Source of the DNA: Ilex aquifolium
Lineage: Eukaryota > Streptophyta > Magnoliopsida > Aquifoliales > Aquifoliaceae
NCBI GenBank assembly: GCA_951799425.1
Contig: OX637395.1
Location: 640,501 to 704,500 of the forward strand
Length of the DNA stretch: 64,000 nt
Direction: 5' to 3'
Shown here: piece after piece, positions 24,744 through 37,000 of the stretch
Layout: the number at the start of each line of letters is the position of its first letter
Numbering within the stretch: position 1 is the stretch's first letter
The notes under the pieces: generated by a model
Told to the model about the DNA's origin: nothing
The model's input: the letters and a program-made list of their open reading frames with translations, nothing else
Databases searched by the model: none
Program-made: the position numbers and the translations under genes

Positions 24744-25237
24744 ACAAACTCTCCCCTTCTCTTTCTCTCTTTCTTGACAGTTGACGACACAGAGTCCTTT
24801 TTTGGTATTTGATTCGATACTGCTTTGCATCGTGATGAAGGAATTGGTTTGTATTTGGCATTCGTTGGGTAGGATGAAACTATTTTTTCTTCTTCAAAAT
24901 AACATTTGTTGTACATATTATTATTGTCAAAAACCCATAGCAGAAGAGGTTGCCAAAGTTTTGTCACCTTCTTACTCCAAGTGGTTTAAAAATTGTTAAA
25001 CAGTAATGGTGGTACACCTATTTCTATGTTTGCTTAATACACAGTTCTCTTTATAGCGATATATCTGAAATACTCGTGCTAATAAACTGATGATGCAAAA
25101 CTATATGCACAACTTATATTCAACCTCCAAAGTTTCAACTAGTAATGAATTATAAAGGTAAAATAAAAATAACGCAAAAACTATATGCTGCAAACAAATG
25201 AAATCTACAAAGATAATACAAGGGACGGGTGCTGCTG
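24744..25237. other. Convergent intergenic region
   Basis: It holds the 3' ends of the DOMON-b561 gene (+) and the B3 gene (-). A CT-rich tract follows the stop at 24750-24775. No other gene or repeat is seen. Confidence 0.6.
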
Positions 25238-25771
25238 CTATATATTTGCGCCATTGTCATCGCTGCCTGATCTCTCGACATTTAGAGCAAAAAAAAGTTT
25301 GCCATTAACTCGAAAGCCCCATAATTCTATAGGGTCTTCTTTCTGAAGCTTATTTTCGACTACCAATTTTATCCAATTTTTTGTAAGAACGAGATTTTTA
25401 AAAGTTTGCAATTTCTTACTGACCAAAAGAAAGATTTGCCACCGGCTGAACACCATGACAAAGTGACAACCCCTTGGATCAATCACAGTAACTTCATGCC
25501 TTCCTCCTTCATTCTCTATGCTCCCTTTCTCTTTGTCCATCAAGAAATCCATCAAGGCCATGGTTTTTGGAACAGAAAGTCGGTTTAGATCCTTGTTGAC
25601 ATCTGATGCTCCAAGATTCTTCTTTATCAACAACATTGGGTTGGAGCCACCAGCTGAGTGAATGGCATTCATGAGTTGAGGTGGCAGCAATGGTGGAAAC
25701 ACTGGATTAGCCGTTTCCCCCACTATTATTGTGTTTCCAAACAACCGAAGAGTCTTTGTAGGCTTCACCAT
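25238..25771 (-). CDS. Small intronless B3 domain-containing protein (DUF313 type)
   Basis: A single open frame of 177 aa. The C-terminal two-thirds (about 62-170) reads as a divergent plant B3/DUF313 domain: LNRLSVPKTMALMDFL, then VTVIDPRGCHFVMVFSRWQ, then NLVLTKNWIKLVVENKLQKE, DPIELWGFRVNGKLFFAL. B3 proteins of this kind are plant-specific putative DNA-binding proteins, mostly of unknown target. The N-terminal 60 residues are proline-rich (VFPPLLPPQL) and match nothing I recognise. The start at 25771 fits a TATA box about 120 bp upstream. The absence of introns and the small size are typical of this expanding family, so a recent duplicate or a pseudogene in progress is possible, although the frame is intact. 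Confidence 0.75.
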   Translation of the reverse strand: MVKPTKTLRLFGNTIIVGETANPVFPPLLPPQLMNAIHSAGGSNPMLLIKKNLGASDVNKDLNRLSVPKTMALMDFLMDKEKGSIENEGGRHEVTVIDPRGCHFVMVFSRWQIFLLVSKKLQTFKNLVLTKNWIKLVVENKLQKEDPIELWGFRVNGKLFFALNVERSGSDDNGANI

Positions 25772-25888
25772 CTTTGTCTCTCTTTTGTTCCCTTCCTCTC
25801 TTCCTATCTTTCTCTCAGAAACTCAGTCTCTCATAGATATATTAGGTTGCAGCAGATTTTCTTCTGGGGTCAGTGTACGTATAGACCT

Positions 25889-25897
25889 ATATATATA
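25889..25897 (-). promoter_or_regulatory. TATA box of the B3 gene
   Basis: On the minus strand TATATATAG lies about 120 bp upstream of the ATG at 25771, leaving room for a leader of some 90 nt. Confidence 0.55.
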
Positions 25898-26671
25898 CAG
25901 AAGTTTCCAAGTTTTGTTCATAAGGAATAAGTCTACAAGTGGGTGACAATGGAAGAAATTCTTCTGCTAGGTGGAATAGGAAAGTATATATATGAATCTG
26001 TCTCCTATTACGACTATGTTAACCGCCACAGTAATCCAAAACCAACTGTAAATATAATTTATCCATCCAATGTAGTTGGGCAAAGAAAAGGATAACTTAT
26101 TTTTAATAGTATTCTAGTCATCGTTATTACTAATTAGGTTGTCATTATCTTTCCAAGAAGAACTTTTTTTAGAAAGTTATATAAAGATTGAAAAAAAAAA
26201 AAATTAGAAAACACACATCGACTTTGAAAGAATGTCTGGACTGTGGAGTCCAATCGCTCTTTTTTTTTTTTGTGGGTATATCAAAGACGGTATTTTTGGG
26301 TATATGTCTCCAATCCAATCTTAGCCATAAGATTACAAAGTATTAACACTTTCATGTTATGGGTCGACAACTCGTAAAGCTGTGTATATATTTGTACTCT
26401 ATACTGAGAATATAAAGATAAGTCTAAGAGGTGTATATTTATCAAAAGACAAGTAATTTATTAGGAAACTACCAAAATTTGAGCAGCAAGTAGATTTAGT
26501 AGTTGATACTAGTAGAATTTTATGCAAGACGGAGCTTAGCTTCAATGCACTCAACTTCTCGTACACTTGCAATAATCCAAGTCTGATCCTTTTGTTTCTC
26601 ATTTGAATCTCGCCTTGGCACGCCTATAAATAGTCCTTTCGATCTAGCAAGCCTTCACAGTTGGTCGCTTG

Positions 26672-26784
26672 CTGGAAACAGCTGCTAATATCACGTAGGC
26701 TGGGGAGCAAAAGGAGGAATCCGCCCGAGGAGGGGCTTGTCTGATTAGCTAGTTGGTGAGGCAATAGCTTACTAAGGCAGTGAC
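26672..26784 (+). pseudogene. Plastid 16S rDNA fragment in the nucleus (NUPT)
   Basis: About 113 bp matches the 5' domain of plastid 16S rRNA: gctgctaata, gtaggctg, gagcaaaaggaggaatccgc, ccgaggaggggct, tctgattagctagttggtga and ggcaatagcttac are all recognisable. Substitutions, a short deletion after ggggct and abrupt loss of similarity on both sides show an old, truncated insertion rather than a functional rRNA. The flanks are AT-rich nuclear sequence. Confidence 0.85.
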
Positions 26785-27578
26785 TTGTGCCATTCATTTG
26801 CTTGGGGGTGTCAGAGAAAAGAAGTGTACTTGGATCACATCTAGGAAAATCAAAATGGTGAGACTTTTCTTTGGATATTAGGCTCATGTCTTCTTAATAC
26901 AATAATTATATGAACTTTATTGTTATTGTGGTTTTTAAACCAGGGGAAATATGGTGGTTCTCTAAGTTTTATTGAACTCTAAATAGTCGCCTATATGCCT
27001 TTCAACCAGAGCTCACTCTGTATCTGTTACCTTATTTCTTCTGTTCTTGTCGATCGCCCCCTCATTATTTACATTGATTTGGGATTATGAAAACGATAGT
27101 GCATTGGTGCATACATAAAATAAGCAGAAACATGTCTTAAGTTGTCATTAAACTGGTGGCAACAGTGCTTGTTATTGATCCAGAATATATTCATTGCATC
27201 TCCTGGCTGTGTTGTTATATTAATCTTTTCCTGTACGCTGATTCAATTTTTCCAGCAATTTGATTCGGAATATTATTTTGGATCCGTTCTATCATTTTCC
27301 GGTTATTGCTTTTGTTCTAAGTTTGGTTTTGTATCTTGGAATGCAGAAAAATTAAGTACTGTTCCATTTCCATGTGGCATTTCCATTCTGTTCCCAACTA
27401 CCAAACACCGTTAATGGTCTTCATGAATAGGTTATTGTAAGTTGCCTTTTTATAGTTCCACAGCAACTATTCCTCAAACCTCTGACTTAAAGAACATTAC
27501 ATTTGTTTTAAGTCTTGGCACAACCTATTCTTATCATTGACAAGGTCTGTCATTCCCAGAACCAATTCTTTTGATCTT

Positions 27579-29579
27579 ATGGGTGTCTTGAAAGTCCTCA
27601 TCCTTCCTTTCCTCCTCTTTCCTCTCATTTATGCAACAGATAATTGTCCAACTGCCAAGTGTGGAAAGAATGGCTTCACTATTCGATTCCCTTTCTGGTT
27701 AGAAAGAGAGCAACCTCGAAACTGTGGTTATCCCGGATTCAATCTAATCTGCAATAGTCAGGGTAAGACTGTTCTAAATCTTCCTCATTCTGGAGATTTT
27801 TTCGTACGTAGTATCAATTATGGCAAACAAGTGATACAAATCTACGATCCTTCTAATTGCCTTCCCAGTAGGCTTCTGGATTTCAAACTCTCAGATTCAC
27901 CTTTCATGGCTGCTTATTATCAGAGCTATACCTTCCTTAGTTGTCCATCTGTTCACACCATCTCTCGTTTCACTGTCATTGACTGCCTCAGCAATTCCAC
28001 CGAGAAGACTTTAGCTACAACATCAACAAGATTTGCAGCATCAATGACTATGTGCAAAGTAGTTGCCACTCTGCCTGTACCAGTTTCGTGGCCATTTGTA
28101 GAGGGTTTGACATCTGACCTTACCGACGATTTGCAGTTAACATGGGATGTACCTAACTGTGAAGATTGTGAAGCCAGGGGTGGCATGTGCGAGTTCAAGA
28201 ACAATACAAGTCAAGAGATTTCATGTGTCTATTACCCTGAAACAGGTAAATATCTTTTTCCTTGATCACAGTTTCCTATTTTCTTGCCTGAAAGGTTGAA
28301 GAATACTTCATACGAGGCATTTCAACTGTCTGGTCGGGTCAATATACCATCGGTGGGATCACTGGTACTTGAGATTAACTTGGATTGAAAGCAAAGGGTT
28401 GGTTAAGAAAGTCAGTTGAGATATGATTACAGGACACTTGAGATATAATAATCTGGTATTCGTGTTGTGCAGTTGACTTAAACTCTAAATAATGTTTCTA
28501 TACTGCATGTAGAGACATTAGATTTAACATATACCACTTGGTTCAAAGGATTGTCAACTCCATGGAATCCATATAATCTTAGGATGGTAATGAAGAAGTC
28601 TTACACCACGTCAGTATTGCCACGTGATGTAACCGTCCACTAAGAAAATCAAAAAATAGATAAAGTGAACCCTATTTTCTTAAATGGACGTGGTTACATA
28701 TTACATGGTTATATCATGTGACAATGTTGATGTGGAGTAACCGTTACATTCAATATTTTCTCAAAAGTCAGACCTAGAGCAATGACATATGCTTATCTAT
28801 TTGAGTATCGTTGGGGATTTGGGACGACTCAATTCATAAAAAGGTTAAGACTATCTACCACTTACCTCTCCAAAACCTTGCTATAGATTGAGTATTCTCC
28901 ATGGAGTATGACCTTTTTTTTTTATCAGGATGGTGATGTCATTTGCGCCTCATAGATTGGCTTTTGTTGCAATTCCAGACCCATTGCACAACACACAGAA
29001 ATTTGGCTTTTGTTGCAATCAAACACTCAATTTTGTTAAAAATTAGAAAACAACATTTTGGTTCTGTTATAGTAGTCTCATTACATCTAAAAAATATTTC
29101 TTACTCGCCATTAATGGATGCATCGGTGAGTTTTATTGCCAGGCAAGGGCAGAGGCCTACAAGTTTTCAGGATAATTGCCTTGTCCATTGTCATCCCAGC
29201 CATCACTGCTTCCATTGCCATATTATGTTTCGTATGTTTAGTGGACGCGAGGCGACAAAGTGGTGGGATCACCACCACACTGCAGAATTCCATCACAGCA
29301 GCAGTAACACCGCAGCCGACCTCTGTGGCAACAGGTCTAGATGAATCCACCATTGAATCCTACGCAAAAGTTGTTCTTGGTGAGAGCCGACGCCTTCCTG
29401 GTCCCAACGATATCACTTGCCCGATATGCTTATCAGACTACCGCGCCAAAGAGACAGTCAGGTGCATACCTGAATGCGAACACTGCTTTCATGCTGACTG
29501 CATTGATGAGTGGCTACACCTGAACGGTACATGCCCGGTTTGCCGGACTTCTCCTTCCCTTGTTCATGGTGATTCATAA
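27579..29579 (+). CDS. ATL21-like RING-H2 E3 ubiquitin ligase with GUB_WAK extracellular domain, 2 exons
   Basis: Exons 27579-28245 and 29143-29579 give 367 aa, close to the length of Arabidopsis ATL20/21/22. The signal peptide [19 protein letters not shown] is followed by a cysteine-rich GUB_WAK pectin-binding-like domain (about 20-215; CGYPGF, CLPSRLL, the WAK-like block ending near C-E-D-C). A membrane helix sits at about 231-256 ([15 protein letters not shown]), then the GLD motif (287-289) and a RING-H2 finger with C315, C318, C334, H336, H339, C342, C353 and C356. The protein should be a plasma-membrane E3 ligase with an outward cell-wall-facing domain. I chose ATG 27579 because the hydrophobic signal starts there; an upstream in-frame ATG at 27537 would add 14 residues. 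Intron 1 carries a small TIR element. Confidence 0.9.
28601..28740. mobile_element. 140-bp MITE-like element with long terminal inverted repeats
   Basis: The left arm from 28601 (ttacaccacgtcagtattgc and onward) is an imperfect reverse complement of the right arm ending at 28740 (gacaatgttgatgtggagtaa). The arms share TTAC.CCAC.TCA..ATTG.CAC.TGAT.TAACC over about 35 bp. It lies in the intron of the ATL21-like gene. No target duplication could be fixed, so the superfamily is open. Confidence 0.65.
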
Positions 29580-30106
29580 GGCGTCCTCTCTTTTTCTATG
29601 TAAAGTGATTGTAAGTTGCTGTACCGTGGTCTCTGATCAAACTAGTCCAGGGCATGCGTTTATTCTTTTTCTCAATTGTTGTATTCTTTTCCCCTTCAAA
29701 TTCACATCCTTAAACACATCTTGTAACGTTCTCTAATACGGTCTCAACATGCTGGCCATTACTGCAATATTTACAGCAGTTTGTAAATTGTCCCCAGAAA
29801 TAATTCTATTGCCGAAGAACCAGAAATATGACATAGTTCAAGAGAAACGATTATTATCACTAACATCACAAAAGCAGCAATAAAGATCCAGATGCAGGTT
29901 GGTGAGGCAGTCATTAACATCAATTAATATTTGGAGGAAAGTCCAGTAAGGTAGAAGGCTTATTTGATTGATCCGCAAAAGTTACCGTTACCAAGACTAT
30001 AAAACCATATACAGTTAAACGAGAAAGAGAAAAACTTCTGTCTAGATTTCTTCAAGGATACAAACTAAGCCACAGTACATAATCAGAATAAGCAAACTAG
30101 ATAATC
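29580..30106. other. Convergent intergenic region
   Basis: It holds the 3' ends of the ATL21-like gene (+) and SDE2 (-). I see no gene or repeat in it. Confidence 0.6.
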
Positions 30107-33100
30107 TCATTTCTTGGCAAGTAGCTTCTTTGGAATCATCTCCAACGGAGTGGTTTTGAGCATGAAAAGCCTGGCTGCACGCTCTTGCAGAGTGCCCCCA
30201 CATTTTAATCCACGTGCTTGAAGCTCGGACTTTAACCTTTCCATGCCAAGAACCTGTAGTTGCACCAGTACAAATTACAGTTAGTGTTGCTGCTAATGAT
30301 GCCGAAGTAAAACTTCAAGGTTACAAAATTAAATATGATTCCTAAATGATGTTGACAAATAACACTGCAGCAATTCTACAATAAAAAAAATATAGTCCAC
30401 AAATCAAATTCAATTTCAACCATCATCTTTGTAACTAGATATAAGCTTCTCTTAAGGAATTATTCAGACAGCAATTGACAAATTCATAAAAAAGGAGCAG
30501 CCATCTGGTGTTATAACTCAAAAAGGGATATATGCAGAAGCTGCTTATAAATCAAACAGAATCAAAAATCTAAACCCAAAAACAGTTAACATTGGGAAAG
30601 TTTTTAGCTTAAATTAGAAGATGGGAATTTGCACAATGTCATGAACACTTCCACTACTACCACTTTAATGGACAGCTACGGGACGCTATTACCAGGTGCT
30701 GGCAGAGTACAAAGCTCACCATAATCTAGGAAACAGAAATTCTGGAACGAATGCATCAACTAAGAGAGACTGTAGTGACAATGGACAGATCCACTATCTC
30801 CAACACAACACTCTCCAAACAAGCTTCTATGTTTTTTGTGGGCAGTCAAATGACTTCAGTGACACAATGTGTCATCAATTACGGAGAGAACAGTGAAGAT
30901 TACATGACCCACCAGCTTTAAGAGAAATACAGAGGAAAACACTAGCATAAACCCTCATTGGGAAAGGGACCAAATGCTACAAAGACATCTTAATTGGGAT
31001 TTAGAAAAAACTTCTGAAAAATGGCATCAACAATCATAACAGGATGGAAGGGGAGAACATTCCTAAAAGGGTCCACTGCTAAGCTTCGAATTGGGTCTCT
31101 TTTAAGAATAACCATTTTGTAGTCCTAATGTCAACTTGAGAAAATCCAGCTTTTTGGGAGAAGTCTACAATCACAGACAAAGTCTAGAAACTATGGAGCA
31201 GGAAATAAAAGCAAATAAAACAATTCATCACCATAGTAAAAGCAGAAGGAAAAAAATTGGAACAATATAAGCGGTAGCCAAGCATACCTCCATATCTACT
31301 GCACAGTTAAATTCATCAAAATCGAGTGGCTTCTCAATTTTCGAAACATTTCTGATTGCAGAGACTGTTTCTTCCTGAACTACTGGTTTGGAATTGGTAT
31401 TAGAATTGATTTCAACATCAGAGACTTCCCACTCTACTGAGTTAGAAATATTGGGTGGTTGACTAATAGTTTTCTCCGCGATATCAGACTTGATATCAAA
31501 AGACTCTTGTTTTTCAGCCTGAATAGAAACAACTGCAGCTTCCAAACAAGATAGATCTCTATCTTCAGCAACCTTTTCTTCTTGAACTCCCACTGCAGGT
31601 TTGTCTAAACCATTCTTTTCATTGCCGACTGCACCTCCATCAGAACTTCTGCCAGATTTCAAAATACCTCTACAAATAGTCTCGTCTTCCTCAGAACCGC
31701 TCTCAGATGAGAGTCCAGCAGATGATTCTCCATCCACTTTCCCACCAGTAACAGAACCTGAACAGACCTCAGGTTCCTTATTTGAGTCCGCCTGATTCCC
31801 ACCATCAATAACCACAGATTTGTCATTTTCCTCATCTTTGTCATCATCACTTTCATCCTCATCCATATCTTCACTATCACTGTCACCCAATTTCTGCTTT
31901 CCCAACCTGAAAAATCAAACAATTCAATGATCAAAACCTAACAAAATTGTGGTTTTTAACTCAAGATATCTTTACCTATTTAAGATAGGATACAGCTTAG
32001 TTTCAAGGGAAAAAAAATTAAACAATAAGGGAGAACTAATTCAAACAACATTAAAATTCTAACAGTTTTTTCTTTGTTCCATAAACTCTAGATAATAGAA
32101 GATTCAGGACTCAGAATTTTTTATTCTGCTCTTACTCATTGCTCTCCCAGTCCCAGCAAGTAATCCACTTCTTATCATCCACTTGGTAAAAAAGGATACA
32201 AGGCTACGTCTATCAACTAATCATTTTAAACCAACATTGCTACATCCATATTATAACAAATTGCTCACGTCCCTGCCATCAACTTCAATTAATATAGCTA
32301 TCTTCTTAAGCCTAAATTATAATTTCCATGCAAGACTCTATCAACATACGCTATCAAAACAAACACATTGTTATGATGGTTCTGCAGTATAGTTAAACTC
32401 AACTCAGCATAGCCTTTGAGATATGAATCTTTCTCGTTTTCAGAATAGCTATCTCCTCATGCGTAAGATCTTACTAATTGACAAGTTTAAGTTCACTTTC
32501 TATTATATAATTGCTATGAACGTTAACAGCAATATCATTACAAACATTAAACAAAGCATCGAGAACCTTACCATATCTTAAATTTTTTCGCTTCAGATCC
32601 ATTAGCTTCCCCAGCTTTCCTTTTCGAATTCACTGAACCTTTAAAAGATTCCCTGACCGACCTCTCCACCACCTCAACACATTTAGCCGAATCCTCCCTG
32701 TACTTCTCTACGTACTTCTCTGCATCCCCAGAACTCCCACCCTTCTTCACAGCCTTCGCCTTCTTCATAATCCAATTCTCCGCCATCTTCTCCAACTTCC
32801 TCTCCTCCTCCTCCGCCCTCCACTCCTCCAATTTCTTCTCCGCGTTCACATGCCTCAGCCTCCGTCCACTCATATCGCGACACGCATCGAAATTATTCGT
32901 CTTCTTCTGCCCGGCCTTCGTCGCCGCCCCTCGCAGAAGCGATCCAAACCCACCCTTACCGCCGCGGAGGCGGAGGAGGAGGTGGATAACCAAAGGAAAT
33001 TTGCCGTCGAACCCATCGGAAAAAAGGGTTTCGTCGTCGTTGAGGCGGTGATTACCGGAGAGGAGGAGTTGACTGTGGATTGGGATTGAGGTCAATCCGT

Positions 33101-33206
33101 GAATGCGAGCTTTGAGAGAGGAGACTGAGATTGATGGGGTTGCAAAGTTTAGGGTTTTGTGTTTACCATCAAGGAGTTTGACTAGGACTTGGTGAATTTC
33201 CTCCAT
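30107..33206 (-). CDS. SDE2: SDE2 homolog (ubiquitin-fold, SAP domain), 3 exons
   Basis: Minus-strand exons are 33206-32572, 31906-31288 and 30253-30107, giving 466 aa in frame. Residues 1-83 are a ubiquitin-like fold ending LRLRGG, followed directly by [16 protein letters not shown] (84-99), the conserved Sde2 cleavage junction. A lysine/glutamate-rich helical region (about 120-205) follows, then a long acidic disordered stretch rich in Ser/Asp/Glu (about 212-300). The C-terminal exon encodes a SAP-like helix pair ([28 protein letters not shown]) ending PKKLLAKK. In yeast and animals the ubiquitin-like part is removed after GG and the remainder works in splicing and replication-stress control; the same processing is inferred here. 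The gene lies head-to-head with ATG6, 574 bp apart. Confidence 0.93.
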
Positions 33207-33780
33207 GATCGAAGCTTTCTCTCTCTTCTCTTATCTTCTCTCTCTTTCTCTCCTTCGATTGAATTTGAGGAGTTGATTTGATCTGATATATATAGCCCTA
33301 GTTTCTTCTGAATTTGGGTAGTCGGTGGTTTGAACCAATGTACTCGGATGCGGGTCTATACATCTTCATTAGACCTGGGCCACCTGACTTGAGTTTAGTA
33401 ACTTGGGCCAGGCTTAACATTAGTACATCTGGACTTGTCTAGGCCCCCAGTCTTGGGAGTAGCATCGAATAATTGTTTTTACATTTATACCCATAATAAT
33501 AAACACAAGAGAAACCTCAACCATAACTGACCAGAGCACTGGACGGGCTTGGGTTCTTTCTGGGCCTTGGGTGCCCAGAATAATTCTTCCAGGCTCTGTC
33601 CCCCTCTAGCCCAATAAGACCAACTCAAAACCAACTCGGTCCGGTGGAAACCCCGCCAGGAAAAACGAATTCCCGACTGTTACGATTCTATCCTTTACCT
33701 TTCACTACAAGTTAAAAGAAACCTGCCTCTATCAGAGTGTGTTGATGCATATTGGGGCTTAGGGCAAAGAAAAGAAATTC
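33207..33780. promoter_or_regulatory. Bidirectional promoter region between SDE2 and ATG6
   Basis: 574 bp separate the two start codons. On the SDE2 side a TATATATA box at 33287-33294 lies about 80 bp before its ATG, with a GA-rich (minus strand) leader. The middle holds three TGGGCC motifs (near 33366, 33402 and 33560), which resemble site II elements common in housekeeping promoters. No clear TATA box faces ATG6. Confidence 0.55.
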
Positions 33781-33967
33781 ATGAAGAACAACAACAACGA
33801 TAATCTTGGGGATAAGGGTCGGACCTTACCGGTGGATCCGAACCTTCCGAGATGGGTCTGCCAGAACTGTCGTGGCAGCCTCTGCATCGTCGGCGTCGAC
33901 TCTTACGCCGACAAATTCTTGAACACCGATTCCTCTTTCTCCTCCGCCTCTCGCTCCGGTTTGTATT

Positions 33968-34000
<33 letters not shown>

Positions 34001-37000
34001 GTACCGAAGTATTCAATGGAATTTATTTGGCAACTGAAAATTTGCATGAGCTAAGTTGATTGAATTTACTTATGAGCTGAATTAACTTGGTGAACTTTAC
34101 TCTATGACCGTGTTCATGGAATTGCCAATCACTGTTGTGTCAGGTTGAATAGACCTTTTTGTTTTGAGTTTGTATTGAATATTTTTTTTTTGGGGGGGGG
34201 GGGGGGTAGTAAGGGATGAAATTCGGTAAATATGTAGTTGATGCTGAGATTAGATGTCTTGGGAGTTTAATCGATCCGAATTATTGGATTCTTCAACAGT
34301 TACAATTTGTTTCTTTTTGTCCCTCCTTGATATTTTGTGAGAAAAATTCCACCTTTAATTATAAAGCAGAAAAAAGTAGCATTCCTTGCTCAAAAGATTA
34401 CATATTTCGTTGAATTGAATCTTTTAAGAAAAGAAGTTAGAGATGAAGAAGACGATATGGGATGATATCGAGAATGCGTTTTGAAAGGACCATTCCATAG
34501 GGGACCTTTAGTATGTGGGTGAGAATAGGATTTGTTTCCGACTTAAGTGCTGCAGAATGTTGAGCAGTAGAACCACAATGACTTTCTGATATGAACTTGG
34601 TATTGAGGGTATTTTACGTTGATTCCATTTTGATTAGGATTTGCAATGGAACATGCAGGTGTGCAGGGTTATTCAGTCCATGGGGCTAGTAGTGTGTTAG
34701 GTTCAACACGTATGGACCATTCTTTTGTTGTGTTGCCAAAGCAAAGAAATCAGCCACCAGGAGTCCCTCCTCGGCCTCGTGGTGGAGGTATTCCCCTGGA
34801 CACAAATCAGCCTGGGAAGACAATGGAAGAATCATTTGTGGTGTTGCCTCCACCTGCAGCTTCTGTATACAATTGCGAATCTACATCCGATGGAGGTGGG
34901 ACCCAATTTCAGTCACCTGAGGGTGGACCTACTTGTGCTCCTTTGCAGCCAAACAATTCCGGTTTTCATTCCACCATAACTGTCCTGAAGCGTGCATTTG
35001 ATATTGCAACTGCCCAGACACAGGTGTGTGTGACCACTATTTATTTTACTGATGGCAAGGGAACTATAACGTGAAATATTAAGAGGAAAATGCTACTTAA
35101 ACACTCAAATTGCACATTTTGTCTAACAGATGTGGCGTTTCACCTGTAACTACCATATCACCTTTCACGATCCAACTTCATAAAACCAAGAGAGAATATT
35201 ATTGTTTTAGGATGCTATTCAGGAAGGCGGGGCCAACAAGCTGAAAATTTAGAAATATAGGATAGTGCGTTTAGTGTAGTCAATGTTTGAGTTGTTGAAT
35301 TGACTTGGTTTGTTTAACACTGTCTTGCAAGCTTTTGTAAAGTCAATGGTCTTGCTGGTTGGTGATTATGTGCTTACTCAATTAATGGAAAATTACGAAG
35401 ATAATTGTTAGGTTGTATTGCCATGACCTAATCATTTCCTTTCTCTTTTTCAGGTTGAGCAACCCTTGTGCCTTGAGTGCATGAGGGTGTTATCTGACAA
35501 ACTTGATAAGGAGGTTGAAGACGTAAGTAGGGACATAAAGGCATATGAAGACTGCCTTCAACGGATGGAGGGGGAAACACGAAGTGTCCTTAGCGAGGCT
35601 GATTTCCTCAAAGAAAAAATAAAGGTGCTTATTTCAAAGCAAGCTCTTATCAAATACATCACTTAATGAGTTTTCCATGCCAAATAGAGATTAATAGTCA
35701 TTTAATGAGTTTTTGTTTCTATACTCCTCCCCTTACTTGTGATTAAATTAGTCATACGTGTAGATTATCCTTTTCCAGAGTAGTGAATTTAGGAGCTTCA
35801 TGAGATGATGATGACAATTCTAATTACCATAGCTATACAATGATGATGATGATGATGATGCAATATGTTTAATATAGATATGATCCTACTCGTTCAGGAT
35901 GTGGTCATAATTTATTGGCTGCATTACCAGTGCAGGGGCTATTTTAGGGGTTAAACTAGTAGAATGCATGTGAACAATATGTAATTTTTTGTTAATTTTG
36001 GTCTTCTATATCGTTTTCATAAAGTCATTGTTTTGGTGATGTTATACCAGTTTCTAGGTGCTCATTTATTTGTTTGTTGAGTCATTTATTAGTAAGTGTT
36101 AAGTGTTAGTGTTATAATATCTTCTATTGTTTACTGTTCCTTTACCATGAGTATATATTGTGTGTGTGTGGGAGAGAGAGAGTAAAAAGAAAAAGAGGGG
36201 GGGGGGGGGGGGGGGGTTAATATGTTAGGAGGTACTTTTCTTTTAGAAAAACAATCTAATTCCACAAGATGACGGGAGTCTTGTATACTGAGATGTCCAT
36301 TTTTTCCTTTATTTATATTATGGTTGTTCTGTTTTTTGCATAGGGTTTACATTTTTTCTATATGAAGCTAGAATTTAATGTATTCATGTTTATGAACTAG
36401 TTTTTTGTTGCTTACATCACCTGAATCTATTGGAGTCCATATGCAGACACGACGGTGATTATTCTTAATTCAATCATTCTCAAATGTTTGAATAGGTTAC
36501 ACTTGACAGTGATAAAGTTTCCAATATGCATACAAATTAGTCTTAAATGAGCTGTCATATTAAACTCTTTTTCCATTTGTGGCTCAAAAAATTTTATCGT
36601 CACCTTTGGGTGGTCTTCAAGATAGAAGAAGAAGAACGGAAACTTGAAGCAGCAATTGAGGAAACAGAGAAACAATGTGTGGAAGTAACTGCTGAATTGA
36701 AGGAACTGGAGTTGAAATCTAGTCGATTTACAGAGCTGGAGGAGCGGTAATTCATCTGAAATTAATTATTTGATAAAGATCCTTTACCTATTTGATGGTT
36801 TATGATGAAGCATATAAATGAATGGTGAATCTGTTTGCAAGTTCATGCTCTTTATGTGATATACACATATGTTGAAGTCTTTGATAGCTTATTCTTTCCA
36901 TAAAATTTGTTTGGAACAGGTATTGGCATGAATTCAATAATTTTCAGTTTCAATTAATTTCGCATCAGGTTTGTTGCACTTAATCTATCTCTTTCTCTTT

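Larger units (their letters stand above)
25772..27578. other. Intergenic region between the divergent B3 and ATL21-like genes
   Basis: It holds the B3 promoter, AT-rich sequence with poly-A and poly-T tracts at about 26190-26270, the plastid 16S fragment at 26672-26784, and the upstream region of the ATL21-like gene. The ORFs that cross 26624-26887 are rRNA-derived and not genes. Confidence 0.6.

Noticed and set aside
26624..26887. 87-aa minus-strand ORF
   Set aside because: It is the antisense of the plastid 16S rDNA fragment.
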